A program made the translations under genes and the position numbers. From positions 3,348,001 through 3,412,000 of the forward strand of contig NZ_JBMHJM010000001.1 of assembly GCF_049747295.1 (NCBI RefSeq): 64,000 bases of DNA, written 5' to 3'. This DNA is from Afipia sp049747295. Lineage in GTDB: Bacteria; Pseudomonadota; Alphaproteobacteria; Rhizobiales; Xanthobacteraceae. Below, piece by piece: positions 34,274-43,368 of the stretch; positions within the stretch are counted from its first letter, which is position 1; every line of letters starts with the position of its first letter. The notes under the pieces were generated by a model, which did no database searches, was not told the DNA's origin, and saw nothing but the letters and a program-made list of their open reading frames with translations.

Positions 34274-35500
34274 TTGACCCCACGCCGCCAGGTAAAGCAA
34301 AACTGGCGCATGGTGGCCGCTGAACTTCAAAGCGTTGCAGACTGGTTGATCGATGGTGCGCGCTCGGCGTCACGCGTTGACCAGTTCATGGCTCAGGCCT
34401 GCGAGCGGATGGTCGATTGCGGCATTCCGCTGTCGCGGGTCGGCGTGTTCGTCAGCATGCTTCATCCCAATCTGATCGGCCGCAGCTTCATTTGGCGCCA
34501 GGGTTCCGGCGTCAGCATGGGAGGCATGGCCCATGGCTCTGAGGCGTCTGACGATTATCTGTCGAGCCCGCTATCGATCGTATTCGAGCAGGGGCTCGAG
34601 GTGCGGCGGCGTCTCCTGGATTCGAGCGTCGGCAACTCGCCGTTTCTGGCCGAAATGCGCGCCTCCGGTGCGACGGACTATATCGCTCTTCCGCTTCACA
34701 TGTCCGACGGCGAGGTCCATGCGTCGAGCTGGCTGACCAAGGATCCCGACGGCTTCAGCGATGCTCACATCGATGGCATGCGATCGCTCCTGCCGCCGCT
34801 GACGCGCATGATCGAAATCTGGCTGTTGCGCCGGACCGCTGCGGGCCTGCTCGACAACTATGTCGGCCCGCGGGCAGGGGCGCGGATTCTGGCCGGACAA
34901 ATTCGCCGGGGTCACACCGAAGCCATGCACGCCGCGATCTGGCTTTCGGATCTGCGGGGCTTCACACCGCTGTCGGATCGCCTGTCGCCGGAAACGGTGG
35001 TGAATGTCTTGAATACGTACTTCGATTGCCAGGTCGCACCGATCCTGAAGCATGGCGGCGAAGTCCTCAAATTCATGGGCGACGGGTTGCTGGCGATTTT
35101 TCCCATCGCCGAGAATGAGGGGGACGCGGCCACGGTTTGCAGCCGGGTCCTTGAAGCCGCCCGCGAATGCCGGACCAACGTCGAAGCCATGCGCTGCGAG
35201 GCGGGGGCGGAGATCCTCGACGGTTTCCGTTTTGGCCTGGCCTTGCACACGGGGAAGGTGCTGTACGGCAACATCGGCGGTGGAGATCGTCTCGACTTCA
35301 CCTGCATTGGCCCTGCGGTGAACCTGGCTGCCCGGATCGAAAAAATCACCAGCCGGCTCAATCGCACGGTCTTGGCGTCCGCCGATTTTGTCCGCCATAC
35401 GGACTGCCCGTGGACAGATCTTGGGCTGTTTTCGGTGGCGGGGTTTTCGGCCGACGAACGGGTTTACGGCTTGCCGGAAGAGCCAAGCGCTGCAGGTTGA
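34274..35500 (+). CDS. Class III adenylate/guanylate cyclase, soluble
   Basis: 408 residues from TTG 34274 (ATG 34310 is the alternative; both RBS are poor). The first ~200 residues have no membrane helix and may be a GAF-like sensor. The catalytic domain starts near residue 215: AIWLSDLRGFTPLSD and KFMGDGLLAIFP supply the two metal Asp residues; RLDFTCIGPAVNLAARIE carries the transition-state Asn/Arg helix. Expected to make cAMP. It follows aroC after only 8 nt. This is the second nucleotide cyclase of the window. Confidence 0.86.
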   Translation: MTPRRQVKQNWRMVAAELQSVADWLIDGARSASRVDQFMAQACERMVDCGIPLSRVGVFVSMLHPNLIGRSFIWRQGSGVSMGGMAHGSEASDDYLSSPLSIVFEQGLEVRRRLLDSSVGNSPFLAEMRASGATDYIALPLHMSDGEVHASSWLTKDPDGFSDAHIDGMRSLLPPLTRMIEIWLLRRTAAGLLDNYVGPRAGARILAGQIRRGHTEAMHAAIWLSDLRGFTPLSDRLSPETVVNVLNTYFDCQVAPILKHGGEVLKFMGDGLLAIFPIAENEGDAATVCSRVLEAARECRTNVEAMRCEAGAEILDGFRFGLALHTGKVLYGNIGGGDRLDFTCIGPAVNLAARIEKITSRLNRTVLASADFVRHTDCPWTDLGLFSVAGFSADERVYGLPEEPSAAG

Positions 35501-35640
35501 TGGGCATACGATACAACCCGAGAAGGATGGCGATGCCTGGTCATCCATTTGTGATTGGCCACTGAACAAAAGCTGCGGAATGAATAAAGCTTTTAGGGGC
35601 ATCGCGCCGCCGTCGGCGCGGATGTTTCGGGCCTTATTTC

Positions 35641-36810
35641 ATGACCAGTATTATTTCAGACGCGACCAGCGCCTCGTTTTCACTGCGCATCGTCACCCGC
35701 GCGGAGCTGCAAGATTGCGATGCGTGGAAATCCGCGTTCAGGGACTCCAGGAAAGATCATCGCTACTACGAAATTGTCGAAGACACCCTGCGCGACCGGT
35801 TCGAGTACGGCTATCTCGCCATTGTCGATGCGGTGGGGATCATCCGCGCGGTACAGCCGTTTTTCCTTCTGGATCAGGATCTGCTGGAAGGGCTAGGGTC
35901 CGAGTGGCGTCTGGTCTCGTTCGTGCGGCGACGTTATCCCCGCTTGTTCAAACTGCGAACGATGATGGTGGGGTGCTCCGCAGGTGAGGGACATCTTGCG
36001 GAGGCAGGCGATCTGCCGCCCGCACTGATCGCCAAAGTTCTCTCCGACGGAATCGTGCAGATCGCGCGCTCCATCCGCGCTTATATGATCGTTCTGAAGG
36101 AGTTTCCGGCAGAGTATCGCAAACCGTTCGGTTGCTTTCTCGAAAAGGGTTTTACCCGTATCCCCAGCATGCCGATGACCATCATGGATACCGGTGGCTT
36201 TCCCGATTTCGATGCCTACGCACTCGCCAAACTGAGTGGCCAGACCCGACGGCAGTTGCGGAAGAATTTCAAGGCGACCGAGGGCATTGAGATCAGCATG
36301 AGAGTCACCGACGATGTCGGCGGCTCCGTCGGTGAAATATACCGGCTTTATTTGCAGGTGTTTGAGCGATCAAAACTTCGCTTCGAAGAATTGACCGAAG
36401 ACTACTTCCGCGCACTCGGAAAACGGATGAGCGACAAGACCCGGTTCTTCTCCTGGCGCCGTGATAATGCGCTGGTCGCTTTTGCCCTGTGTATGGTGGA
36501 GAGCGACCAGCTCTTTTACGAATATGTAGGGTTGGACTACGCCGTTGCGCTCGACTTCCATCTCTATCACTACGTGACGCGCGATCTTTTTAACTGGGCT
36601 GTTGCAAATCGTTACACCTGCATCCGCAGTACCGGGCTAAACTACGAGCCGAAACTGCGATTTCGCCATCGCCTCGATCCGATCGATCTCTATGTCCGCC
36701 ACACCTCATTGCTTGCCAACGCCGTGCTCAGACGGGTGCTCCCCCGCATTGTCCCGGCGCGTTACGACCCGGTGCTGCAGAGATTTCCCGACTACAATTC
36801 GCTGTGGTGA
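35641..36810 (+). CDS. GNAT-like acyltransferase (BioF2-like domain)
   Basis: 389 residues. The central QTRRQLRKNFKATEGIEI, the region LYLQVFERSKLRFEEL, and RFFSWRRDNALVAFALCM with LFYEYVGLDYAVALDFHLYHY fit the double-GNAT/Acetyltransf_6 (BioF2-like) fold used by aminoacyl or acyl transferases. No signal or membrane helix. Substrate unknown. It stands between a cyclase and a ClC gene without obvious co-transcription partners. Confidence 0.72.
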   Translation: MTSIISDATSASFSLRIVTRAELQDCDAWKSAFRDSRKDHRYYEIVEDTLRDRFEYGYLAIVDAVGIIRAVQPFFLLDQDLLEGLGSEWRLVSFVRRRYPRLFKLRTMMVGCSAGEGHLAEAGDLPPALIAKVLSDGIVQIARSIRAYMIVLKEFPAEYRKPFGCFLEKGFTRIPSMPMTIMDTGGFPDFDAYALAKLSGQTRRQLRKNFKATEGIEISMRVTDDVGGSVGEIYRLYLQVFERSKLRFEELTEDYFRALGKRMSDKTRFFSWRRDNALVAFALCMVESDQLFYEYVGLDYAVALDFHLYHYVTRDLFNWAVANRYTCIRSTGLNYEPKLRFRHRLDPIDLYVRHTSLLANAVLRRVLPRIVPARYDPVLQRFPDYNSLW

Positions 36811-36998
36811 GCCGTTGTCATGTACTGTTTCCGGTACAGGGCTACGGTCACATAAGGTTCATACGACCGGAGTGGCTGCATGATCCCGATGCATTTTTGA
36901 ACCGCGAAATCGGCTGATTTTCTGGGTAGCATTCTCCGTTGGGAGGCGTAAAAGCCCGCCCTAAATCCCCCTGTCGCTCATGTTGCAAACCTAGCTCG

Positions 36999-38759
36999 AT
37001 GGTCCCTTCCGGCTTTTATCTCGAAGCTCCGCGACGACTGCGGGCGCTCGTCAGAGCGCGTGAATCCACACTGATCGTCATTGCCGCTCTGATCGGCGCC
37101 ATCTCCGGTCTGCTGGTGGCTGCCATGAGCGCCGCGGTGGAAGTGCTCCATGTCGCACTGTTCAACATTCCGATCGGCGCGCGCCTGTCCGGCCAGACCT
37201 CGATTGACCCGGTGCGTGCCATCGCCGTGCCTGCGCTTGGCGGGCTGGTGCTGGGGTTAGCTCTGCTAGTGCTGCTGCGGTGGCGTCCGGGACGAGAGAT
37301 CGACCCGATTGAGGCGAACGCGTTGCACGGCGGCTATATGTCGTTTCGGGGCAGTATCATCGTCGCCCTGCAAACGATCTGGTCGAGCGGTGTTGGCGGC
37401 TCGGTCGGGCTCGAGGCGGGCTATACGCAGCTTGCGAGCGGCGTGGCGTCGTCCGTTGGTCGCGGCTTTCATCTCCGGCGTGTCGACCAGCGCGTGATGG
37501 TTGGCTGCGGTGCTGCCGCGGCAATTGCGGGGGCGTTCGGGGCTCCTCTCGCCGGCTCCTTCTATGCCTTTGAGCTTGTGCTCGGCAGCTATGCTCCGGC
37601 CAGCCTTGCTCCCATCGGTATCGCAGCCGTGACCGGATACGCGGTGACACACGCGTTCGCCCCGCTGTCTTTAGGAATCGTGGTGCGGCAGGTCGGTGAG
37701 GTGATGGGGCAGGATCTCGCCATCGCGTGCGTTCTCGGACTGCTCGCAGCGCTGACCGGCATCGCCATCATGCGCGGTGTCGCGCTATTCGATACGCTGC
37801 TGTCCAAAATCAATCTGTGGTCTCCGCTGCGCCCCGCGCTCGGCGGATTTATTGTCGGGCTTATGGCGCTTATCACACCGCAGGTCCTCGCCTCGGGCCA
37901 CGGAGCGCTGCATGTCAACAGCATGATCGTGCTGCCCGTCACGACGATCGCCATTATTTTCGTGTTGAAGGCTTTCGCCTCCATCGTCTCGCTTGGCTCC
38001 GGCTTTCGCGGAGGATTGTTCTTCGCGTCATTGCTGCTTGGGTCACTCGGCGGGCACTTGTTCGCCGCAGGCCTTTCCGTCGTTTTCCCGCATCTGAATT
38101 TCGATCCCAATGTCTACGCCATCATCGGAATGAGCGCGTTGTCGGCTTCGATCATTGGTGGCCCGCTCACCATGTCCTTCATCGCCCTTGAGGCAACGGG
38201 CAATTTCTGGCTGACGACCGCGGTGCTGATCGCGGTGATTATTTCAATGCAGGTCACGCGCGAGCTGTTCGGCTATTCGTTCGCGACGTGGCGTTTTCAT
38301 TTGCGCGGTGAGACCATTCGCAGCGCTGCGGATGTCGGCTGGATCAGAGATTTGACAGTGAAGACCATGATGCGGGCCGATGCAGTAACGGTCGATGCTG
38401 ATATGCCGATCAACGATTTCATCGCCAAATTCCCCCTCGGATCGAAAACGCAGGTGGTGGGTATCGACGCTAGCGGTAGCTATGCGGGCGTGATTTTTGT
38501 CGCGGAAGCGCAAGGATTGAAGGATACGCCCGGAGCAGGCGTAAAAGACATTCTGCGCTATCGCGATGCAACATTGTCGCCGGAGATGAATGTGAAACAG
38601 GCGGTCGCTGCATTCGACGCTGCAGAAGCGGAATCGCTCGCGGTGGTTGATTCAGCACATCAACGGCGAGTGATCGGAATTCTCACCGAAGCGCATACGC
38701 TGCGACGGTACGCCGAAGAATTCGACAAGCATCGGCGCGACGTCCTTGGCGAAATATAA
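36999..38759 (+). CDS. ClC-family chloride channel/antiporter with two CBS domains
   Basis: 586 residues from ATG 36999. ClC motifs are present: GSVGLEAGYTQ with the gating Glu139, CGAAAAIAGAFGAPLAGSFY and LGSGFRGGLFFASLLLG, followed by the Tyr-containing ISMQVTRELFGYSF near the end of the membrane part. The C-terminal ~140 residues contain two CBS domains (MMRADAVTVDADMPINDFIA and DATLSPEMNVKQAVAAFDAA), likely to regulate opening by nucleotide. Whether it is a channel or an H+/Cl- exchanger cannot be decided here; the retained Glu favours exchange. Confidence 0.9.
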   Translation: MVPSGFYLEAPRRLRALVRARESTLIVIAALIGAISGLLVAAMSAAVEVLHVALFNIPIGARLSGQTSIDPVRAIAVPALGGLVLGLALLVLLRWRPGREIDPIEANALHGGYMSFRGSIIVALQTIWSSGVGGSVGLEAGYTQLASGVASSVGRGFHLRRVDQRVMVGCGAAAAIAGAFGAPLAGSFYAFELVLGSYAPASLAPIGIAAVTGYAVTHAFAPLSLGIVVRQVGEVMGQDLAIACVLGLLAALTGIAIMRGVALFDTLLSKINLWSPLRPALGGFIVGLMALITPQVLASGHGALHVNSMIVLPVTTIAIIFVLKAFASIVSLGSGFRGGLFFASLLLGSLGGHLFAAGLSVVFPHLNFDPNVYAIIGMSALSASIIGGPLTMSFIALEATGNFWLTTAVLIAVIISMQVTRELFGYSFATWRFHLRGETIRSAADVGWIRDLTVKTMMRADAVTVDADMPINDFIAKFPLGSKTQVVGIDASGSYAGVIFVAEAQGLKDTPGAGVKDILRYRDATLSPEMNVKQAVAAFDAAEAESLAVVDSAHQRRVIGILTEAHTLRRYAEEFDKHRRDVLGEI

Positions 38760-38941
38760 CCTTCGCTACGTGCAGTTCCAGTTATGCGCGCCTTGGTTGC
38801 CGACTTTAGCAAATCATTAACAGCGACTTGTCTGAGTTCGATGCTGTGTAGCTCCGTAGACGTCCGATTAGCAAAATAAGAGCAGGTTGACGCTGCCCTT
38901 TGTTCGATTTTGGAGCGGCGGAGTTGGAATTCCTGCGGTCG

Positions 38942-40450
38942 ATGCTGATGCATTCCAGCCGGACGTTTGTCTGGTCAGCGACCGCATGTGGACTCGTGGT
39001 CCTGCTCTCGTTCTTTTCTGCGATCGGTTACGACTTCTATCGCTCGACCATTCAGATGAACGAGCAGGCGGCGATGAACATCGCGTCTCTCACCAGTCAA
39101 AGGATCGCGCGCGACATCGAACTTTACGACCTGTCGCTGCAGTCGGTTCTCGAGGGCGTAACTGATCCCGATATTCTGTATCAGGAGCCGGAACTGCGGC
39201 AGAAAATCCTGTTCGACAGGTCAGCAACAGCCCCCGGATTGGGATCCCTCGTTGCGATCGACGAAAAGGGAGAATTTTTTCTGGACTCGCACGGCGTTTC
39301 GCCACGGGCTGGAAATTTTTCCGATCGGGAATATTTCAATGTCCATCGTAATCCCGGCGTCGGGTTTTACATCAGCAAGCCGTTCAGGGCTCGCTTGCAG
39401 GAAGGCATCTGGAGCATCTCGGTCAGCCGTCGCATCAACAAGCCCGATGGCGGGTTTGGCGGCATCGTTTCCGGCACGATACGGCTCAGCTATTTCGAGC
39501 GCATCTTCGACAAGGTTTCCATGGGGTCGCGGGATTCGATCGTGTTGCTCCGGGATGATGGCACGCTGGTCGCGCGCAATCTGAACGTCATGGATCCTAT
39601 TGGCGCCGACTGGCACGCCGCGCCGGTCTTTACGCATTTGCGGAACCAGCCAGAAGGAACGTTCGCCAGCGATCAGTCGATGGATGGTACCGCACGTCAC
39701 TTTGCATTCCATCGGGTTGGTGAGTTGCCATTTGCCGTGGTCGTTGGCCTGTCCACCGATCAGATCCTTGCGCCCTGGCGATCGAAAATGCTGGTGCTGG
39801 CCGGCATATTTGCAATCATGACGAGCAGCGTGCTCATGCTGGTGTGGATGTTGGAGAGCGAGCTTCGACGGCGTGCCACCGCGGAAAAGGCGGCTGAGCT
39901 GCTGGCCCGCACGGATGGCCTCACCAAACTCGCCAATCGCCGCTGGTTTGATCGTGGATTGGCGCGCAAATGGAGCCGTGCCGCGCGCGATGCTCGACCG
40001 ATGTCGCTGCTGATGATCGATGTCGATCATTTCAAGTCGTTCAACGACACTTATGGCCACCAGGGTGGTGATCGCGTCCTGCGGGCCATCGCTGGCGTGA
40101 TCAGCGATTCCATCAGGCGACCCGACGATCTCGCGGCCCGCTACGGCGGCGAGGAGTTTGCAGTGGTGCTGCCAAACACCGACAGCCGAGGGGCAAGGCA
40201 GGTTGCAGCTTCTATTCGCGATGGCGTGCATGCCCTGCAGATCGGTCACGGCGGCAGTGAACACAGCATCGTGACGGTCAGCATCGGGTTGGCGACAGCG
40301 ATGCCCGGTTCCGAGACGGCAAAACCGCTGCTTCTGGTTCGAGAAGCGGATGCGGCGCTTTATCGCGCGAAGGACAATGGCAGAGACAGCATCTGCGCAG
40401 GCGATGCAACGCCGCCCAACGCTGAGGCCCTTATCAGCCGTGCGGGCTAA
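38942..40450 (+). CDS. Diguanylate cyclase with periplasmic PDC/Cache sensor
   Basis: About 502 residues. Start choice is uncertain (TTG 38900, ATG 38942 or ATG 38948, none with a well-spaced RBS). Order: membrane helix (SATACGLVVLLSFFSAIGYDFY), a periplasmic region of about 230 residues with SDREYFNVHRNPGVGFYIS and WSISVSRRINKPDG typical of PDC sensors, a second helix (MLVLAGIFAIMTSSVLMLVW), and a GGDEF domain whose active-site loop is RYGGEEF near residue 400. The GGEEF form is catalytically competent, so it should make c-di-GMP. The TAA stop (40448-40450) comes from the first bases of repeat copy D. Confidence 0.88.
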   Translation: MLMHSSRTFVWSATACGLVVLLSFFSAIGYDFYRSTIQMNEQAAMNIASLTSQRIARDIELYDLSLQSVLEGVTDPDILYQEPELRQKILFDRSATAPGLGSLVAIDEKGEFFLDSHGVSPRAGNFSDREYFNVHRNPGVGFYISKPFRARLQEGIWSISVSRRINKPDGGFGGIVSGTIRLSYFERIFDKVSMGSRDSIVLLRDDGTLVARNLNVMDPIGADWHAAPVFTHLRNQPEGTFASDQSMDGTARHFAFHRVGELPFAVVVGLSTDQILAPWRSKMLVLAGIFAIMTSSVLMLVWMLESELRRRATAEKAAELLARTDGLTKLANRRWFDRGLARKWSRAARDARPMSLLMIDVDHFKSFNDTYGHQGGDRVLRAIAGVISDSIRRPDDLAARYGGEEFAVVLPNTDSRGARQVAASIRDGVHALQIGHGGSEHSIVTVSIGLATAMPGSETAKPLLLVREADAALYRAKDNGRDSICAGDATPPNAEALISRAG

Positions 40451-40610
40451 TGTCCCGAATCCGAACTCGCCTCATGATGCAGCGCGCCTCGCAGCGAACT
40501 TCGGATTCGAAAGGACACTAGCAACCTATGATTCTAGTGTGGCTCAGGTTCAGAAGTTCGCTTGAAGGATGCGCGGAAAAATGAAGCGAACTTCTGAACC
40601 ACCACACTAG
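40447..40610. repeat. CTAG-hairpin repeat, copy D (two hairpins, types I + II)
   Basis: First hairpin 40447-40521: CTAATGTCCCGAATCCGAACTCGC pairs, with one mismatch, to GCGAACTTCGGATTCG..GGACACTAG. Spacer of 12 nt. Second hairpin 40534-40610: CTAGTGTGGC..GGTTCAGAAGTTCGCTT pairs with AAGCGAACTTCTGAACC..CCACACTAG. Same I + II order as copy B. Confidence 0.92.
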
Positions 40611-40738
40611 TGGTCGCAAAATTCAATTGCCGCCTGCATCAATTCTCTCTCAATAAAATTTTAGCTCTGCGATACGCAATAAAACCCCGCATGCAACGTT
40701 ATGATTCTGGGGGTGCACACCTTTGGTGGGAGTGAGCC

Positions 40739-41329
40739 ATGCTCAGAAAATTCATGATTGCAGTCGCTGCCGTTGCGGCAGTTGCTGCGTATTCACCAAT
40801 TGATGCCTATGCGCGCGGCGGCGGGGGCGGCGGCCACGGTGGAGGCGGCTTCGGCGGGGGCGGCGGTTTCCACGGCGGCGGGTTCGGGGGCGGCGGCTTC
40901 CATGGCGGAGGCTTCGGCGGAGGCGGTGGCTTTCGCGGCGGAGGGATGATGGGTGGCGGCTTCCGCGGCGGCGGCTTTGCCGGCGCGCCGGCTTTCCGTG
41001 GTGGTGGCTTTGGCGCCGGGCCGGGCTTTCGGGGCGGAAGTTTTGCTGCGATGCGCGGAGGCGGCTTCGGTGGCCCCCGCTTTGCGACGGTGCCGAGGGG
41101 CGCGCGTTTTGCCGCCGTTCGCGGTGGAGGATTCCGCCACGGCTTCCATCATCGCGGCCATTTCCGCCGCTTCGCTCCGTTCGCAGTCGGCTTCGGCTTT
41201 GGTTGGCCGTATTACGACGACTACGGGTACTACGACAATTACGACAACTACGATTACGGATGTTACGATCTGCAACAGGTCCGGACGCGTTATGGCTGGC
41301 GCTGGCAACGCGTCTATGTCTGTGGCTGA
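40739..41329 (+). CDS. Secreted Gly/Phe/His/Arg-rich protein
   Basis: 196 residues. Signal peptide KFMIAVAAVAAVAAYSPIDAYA, then a low-complexity domain of repeated GGGF, GGGFHGG and FRGGG units through residue ~130, a His/Arg/Phe patch (RHGFHHRGHFRRFAPF) and an Asp/Tyr cluster (YYDDYGYYDNYDNYDYG). A short Cys-containing tail (CYDLQQVRTRYGWRW...CG) is more ordinary. GGGAG stands before the ATG. Such proteins may form sticky surface or matrix material; no function is known. Confidence 0.78.
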   Translation: MLRKFMIAVAAVAAVAAYSPIDAYARGGGGGGHGGGGFGGGGGFHGGGFGGGGFHGGGFGGGGGFRGGGMMGGGFRGGGFAGAPAFRGGGFGAGPGFRGGSFAAMRGGGFGGPRFATVPRGARFAAVRGGGFRHGFHHRGHFRRFAPFAVGFGFGWPYYDDYGYYDNYDNYDYGCYDLQQVRTRYGWRWQRVYVCG

Positions 41330-41345
41330 GACGACCCCTCAAAAA

Positions 41346-41374
41346 AAATCGGCGGCTGCGAAGCCGCCGATTTT
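41346..41374. terminator. Bidirectional terminator between convergent genes
   Basis: Stem AAATCGGCGGCT / AGCCGCCGATTTT around GCGA, preceded by eight A (41341-41348) and followed by TTTT. Works in both directions for the Gly-rich protein gene (+) and the chemoreceptor gene (-). Confidence 0.9.
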
Positions 41375-41394
41375 GCTTTGATCGGGGGATTTGA

Positions 41395-43086
41395 TCAGGC
41401 GGCGCGAACCGTCGTCAGGAATTTTTCAACTTCAGTCTTGAGCCGGCTGCTGTCGCTGGACAGCATCTGCGCGGACGACAGCACCTGACCGGACGCGGCA
41501 CCGGTTTCCCCGGCACCGCGGCTGACATCGGCAATGCTGGTGGCGACTTCGCCGCTGCGTTGAGCGGCGTACTGCACGTTGCGGGCGATTTCCTGCGTTG
41601 CCGCGCCTTGTTCCTCCACCGCCGCAGCGATGCTCGAGGAGATTTCCGAGATCATATTGATGGTTGTGCCGATTTCCTTGATCGTGGCGACCGACTCCTG
41701 GGTCGCCGACTGCATCCCGGCGATCTGGGTGCTGATCTCGTCGGTGGCTTTTGCGGTCTGGGCTGCCAGCGCTTTCACCTCCGAAGCAACGACGGCGAAA
41801 CCGCGCCCGGCTTCGCCGGCGCGGGCGGCTTCGATCGTGGCATTGAGTGCAAGCAGGTTGGTCTGTTCGGCAACGGCGGTGATCAGTTTGACCACATCGC
41901 CGATGCGGGCCGCGGCCTGCGAGAGTTCCGCGATGCTGGTGTCGGTCTTCTGTGCCTGACGCACGGCCTCGTTGGCGATGCGGCTGGATTCCTGGACCTG
42001 ACGGCCGATTTCGGCGACCGACGAGGTGATTTCCTCGGTCGCAATGGCAACCGATTGAACGTTGCTGGAGACTTCCTGCGATGCGGTTGCGGCGGAGCCG
42101 GAGGTTCTGCCGGTGGTTTCCGCGGTTGAGGTCAGCGTATTGGCCGCAGCCTCGAGCTCTGTCGAGGAGGATGAGAGCGACTCGACCATTTCGCCGATCA
42201 GCTTTTCGAAGTCGCTTGTGATCCGGTCCACCCGCTGGCCGCGCTGGATCTTGGCTTCTGCATCGGCTGCCGCGGCTTCGTCAGCCGCCTTTTTGGCGAC
42301 GAGGGCTTCCTTGAAGACTTGAAGCGTGTCCGCCATGGTTCCGATTTCGGTTTTTTCGCCCCGATGCGGGACCTCGGCGGTGAGATCACCTTCGCCGAGT
42401 GCCTTCATTGGAGCCACGATGGATCCAATGCCGCGCGACACGTCGCGGATCAGGTAGAAGCCGATGCCGATACCCAACAGAACCGAGAAACCGAGGGAGA
42501 TCATCACAATCTTCAGTGCCGTAGCGTAGCTGTCGCTAGCCCGCTTGCTGGCGGCTGCCGAACCGGCGTTGTTGAGGTCGATGTCCTGCTTCAGGATCTG
42601 GTCAGCCTTGACGCCGATCAGATTGACGGTGGTGGTGTTCAGTTCGTGCGCTTCATGGGTGGAGGTCGAAGTCGCCTTGCGCGAGAGTTCGAGCACTTCC
42701 TTGGCCGCATTTTTATAGCGAACCCACTGCTTCAACCACTCGTCGTACAGCGCCTTTTCCTCTGGCGACGCGATCAGCGGTTCGTAGGTGGCCCGAAGCT
42801 TGTCGTTGCCCTCCACGATGGTGACCAGCAGCTGTTCCTGCGCTTGTTTCTCTTCGACGGTCTCCGCCAGCATATGTTCGCGAACCACGTTACGATAGTT
42901 GATCGTACCGGCGCGCAGGTCACCCAATGCGCGGACGCTGGGCAGCCAGCTGGTCTGGATTTCGGTCGCGTTGGCATTGATGTCTTGCATCTGCCGAAGA
43001 GCGAGCAGGCCCATCGCCGCCATGGCGACGAGCAGGAGCGCGATCACAGCCGTGATCTTGGCGCGGATGGAGACCTTGGAAAACAT
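41395..43086 (-). CDS. Methyl-accepting chemotaxis protein, copy 1
   Basis: 563 residues from ATG 43086 (AAGGAA upstream). Cytoplasmic start, helix 1 (KITAVIALLLVAMAAMGLLAL), a 4-helix-bundle type periplasmic ligand domain, helix 2 (VMISLGFSVLLGIGIGFYLI), HAMP, and the signalling coiled coil with the invariant hairpin LLALNATIEAARAGEAGRGF. It ends VEKFLTTVRAA, without the pentapeptide tether for CheR/CheB. The tip and cytoplasmic parts are nearly identical to copy 2; the ligand domains differ. Confidence 0.93.
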   Translation of the reverse strand: MFSKVSIRAKITAVIALLLVAMAAMGLLALRQMQDINANATEIQTSWLPSVRALGDLRAGTINYRNVVREHMLAETVEEKQAQEQLLVTIVEGNDKLRATYEPLIASPEEKALYDEWLKQWVRYKNAAKEVLELSRKATSTSTHEAHELNTTTVNLIGVKADQILKQDIDLNNAGSAAASKRASDSYATALKIVMISLGFSVLLGIGIGFYLIRDVSRGIGSIVAPMKALGEGDLTAEVPHRGEKTEIGTMADTLQVFKEALVAKKAADEAAAADAEAKIQRGQRVDRITSDFEKLIGEMVESLSSSSTELEAAANTLTSTAETTGRTSGSAATASQEVSSNVQSVAIATEEITSSVAEIGRQVQESSRIANEAVRQAQKTDTSIAELSQAAARIGDVVKLITAVAEQTNLLALNATIEAARAGEAGRGFAVVASEVKALAAQTAKATDEISTQIAGMQSATQESVATIKEIGTTINMISEISSSIAAAVEEQGAATQEIARNVQYAAQRSGEVATSIADVSRGAGETGAASGQVLSSAQMLSSDSSRLKTEVEKFLTTVRAA

Positions 43087-43348
43087 GATGACATTCCTTG
43101 GGCTTTTCAAACCCGTTGCGACGAAGCAGACGCCGTAGCCGTTTGGGGGAGGCGATGGATGAACAGAGCAAGCCTTCGGATTCCATGGCCTTGTTTGGCT
43201 GCTGGAATCCGTTAACGCATTTTCGCCACATTGGGTGAAGGCTTGGTAAAGGCGCGCAACCGTGAGACTACGGGCGCCCGGATTTTCGCGCCGTTTCTGC
43301 CGGGCAGCTCCGCATTTTACGAAAACACCGGGTTTGTCGAAAGAGAAC

Positions 43349-43366
43349 GGCGGCCTATTCGCCGCC
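43349..43366 (-). terminator. Likely terminator of chemoreceptor copy 2
   Basis: GGCGGC / GCCGCC around a six-base loop, three nt past the stop; on the minus strand followed by GTTCTCTTTC, a weak U-tract. Confidence 0.55.
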
Positions 43367-43368
43367 GC

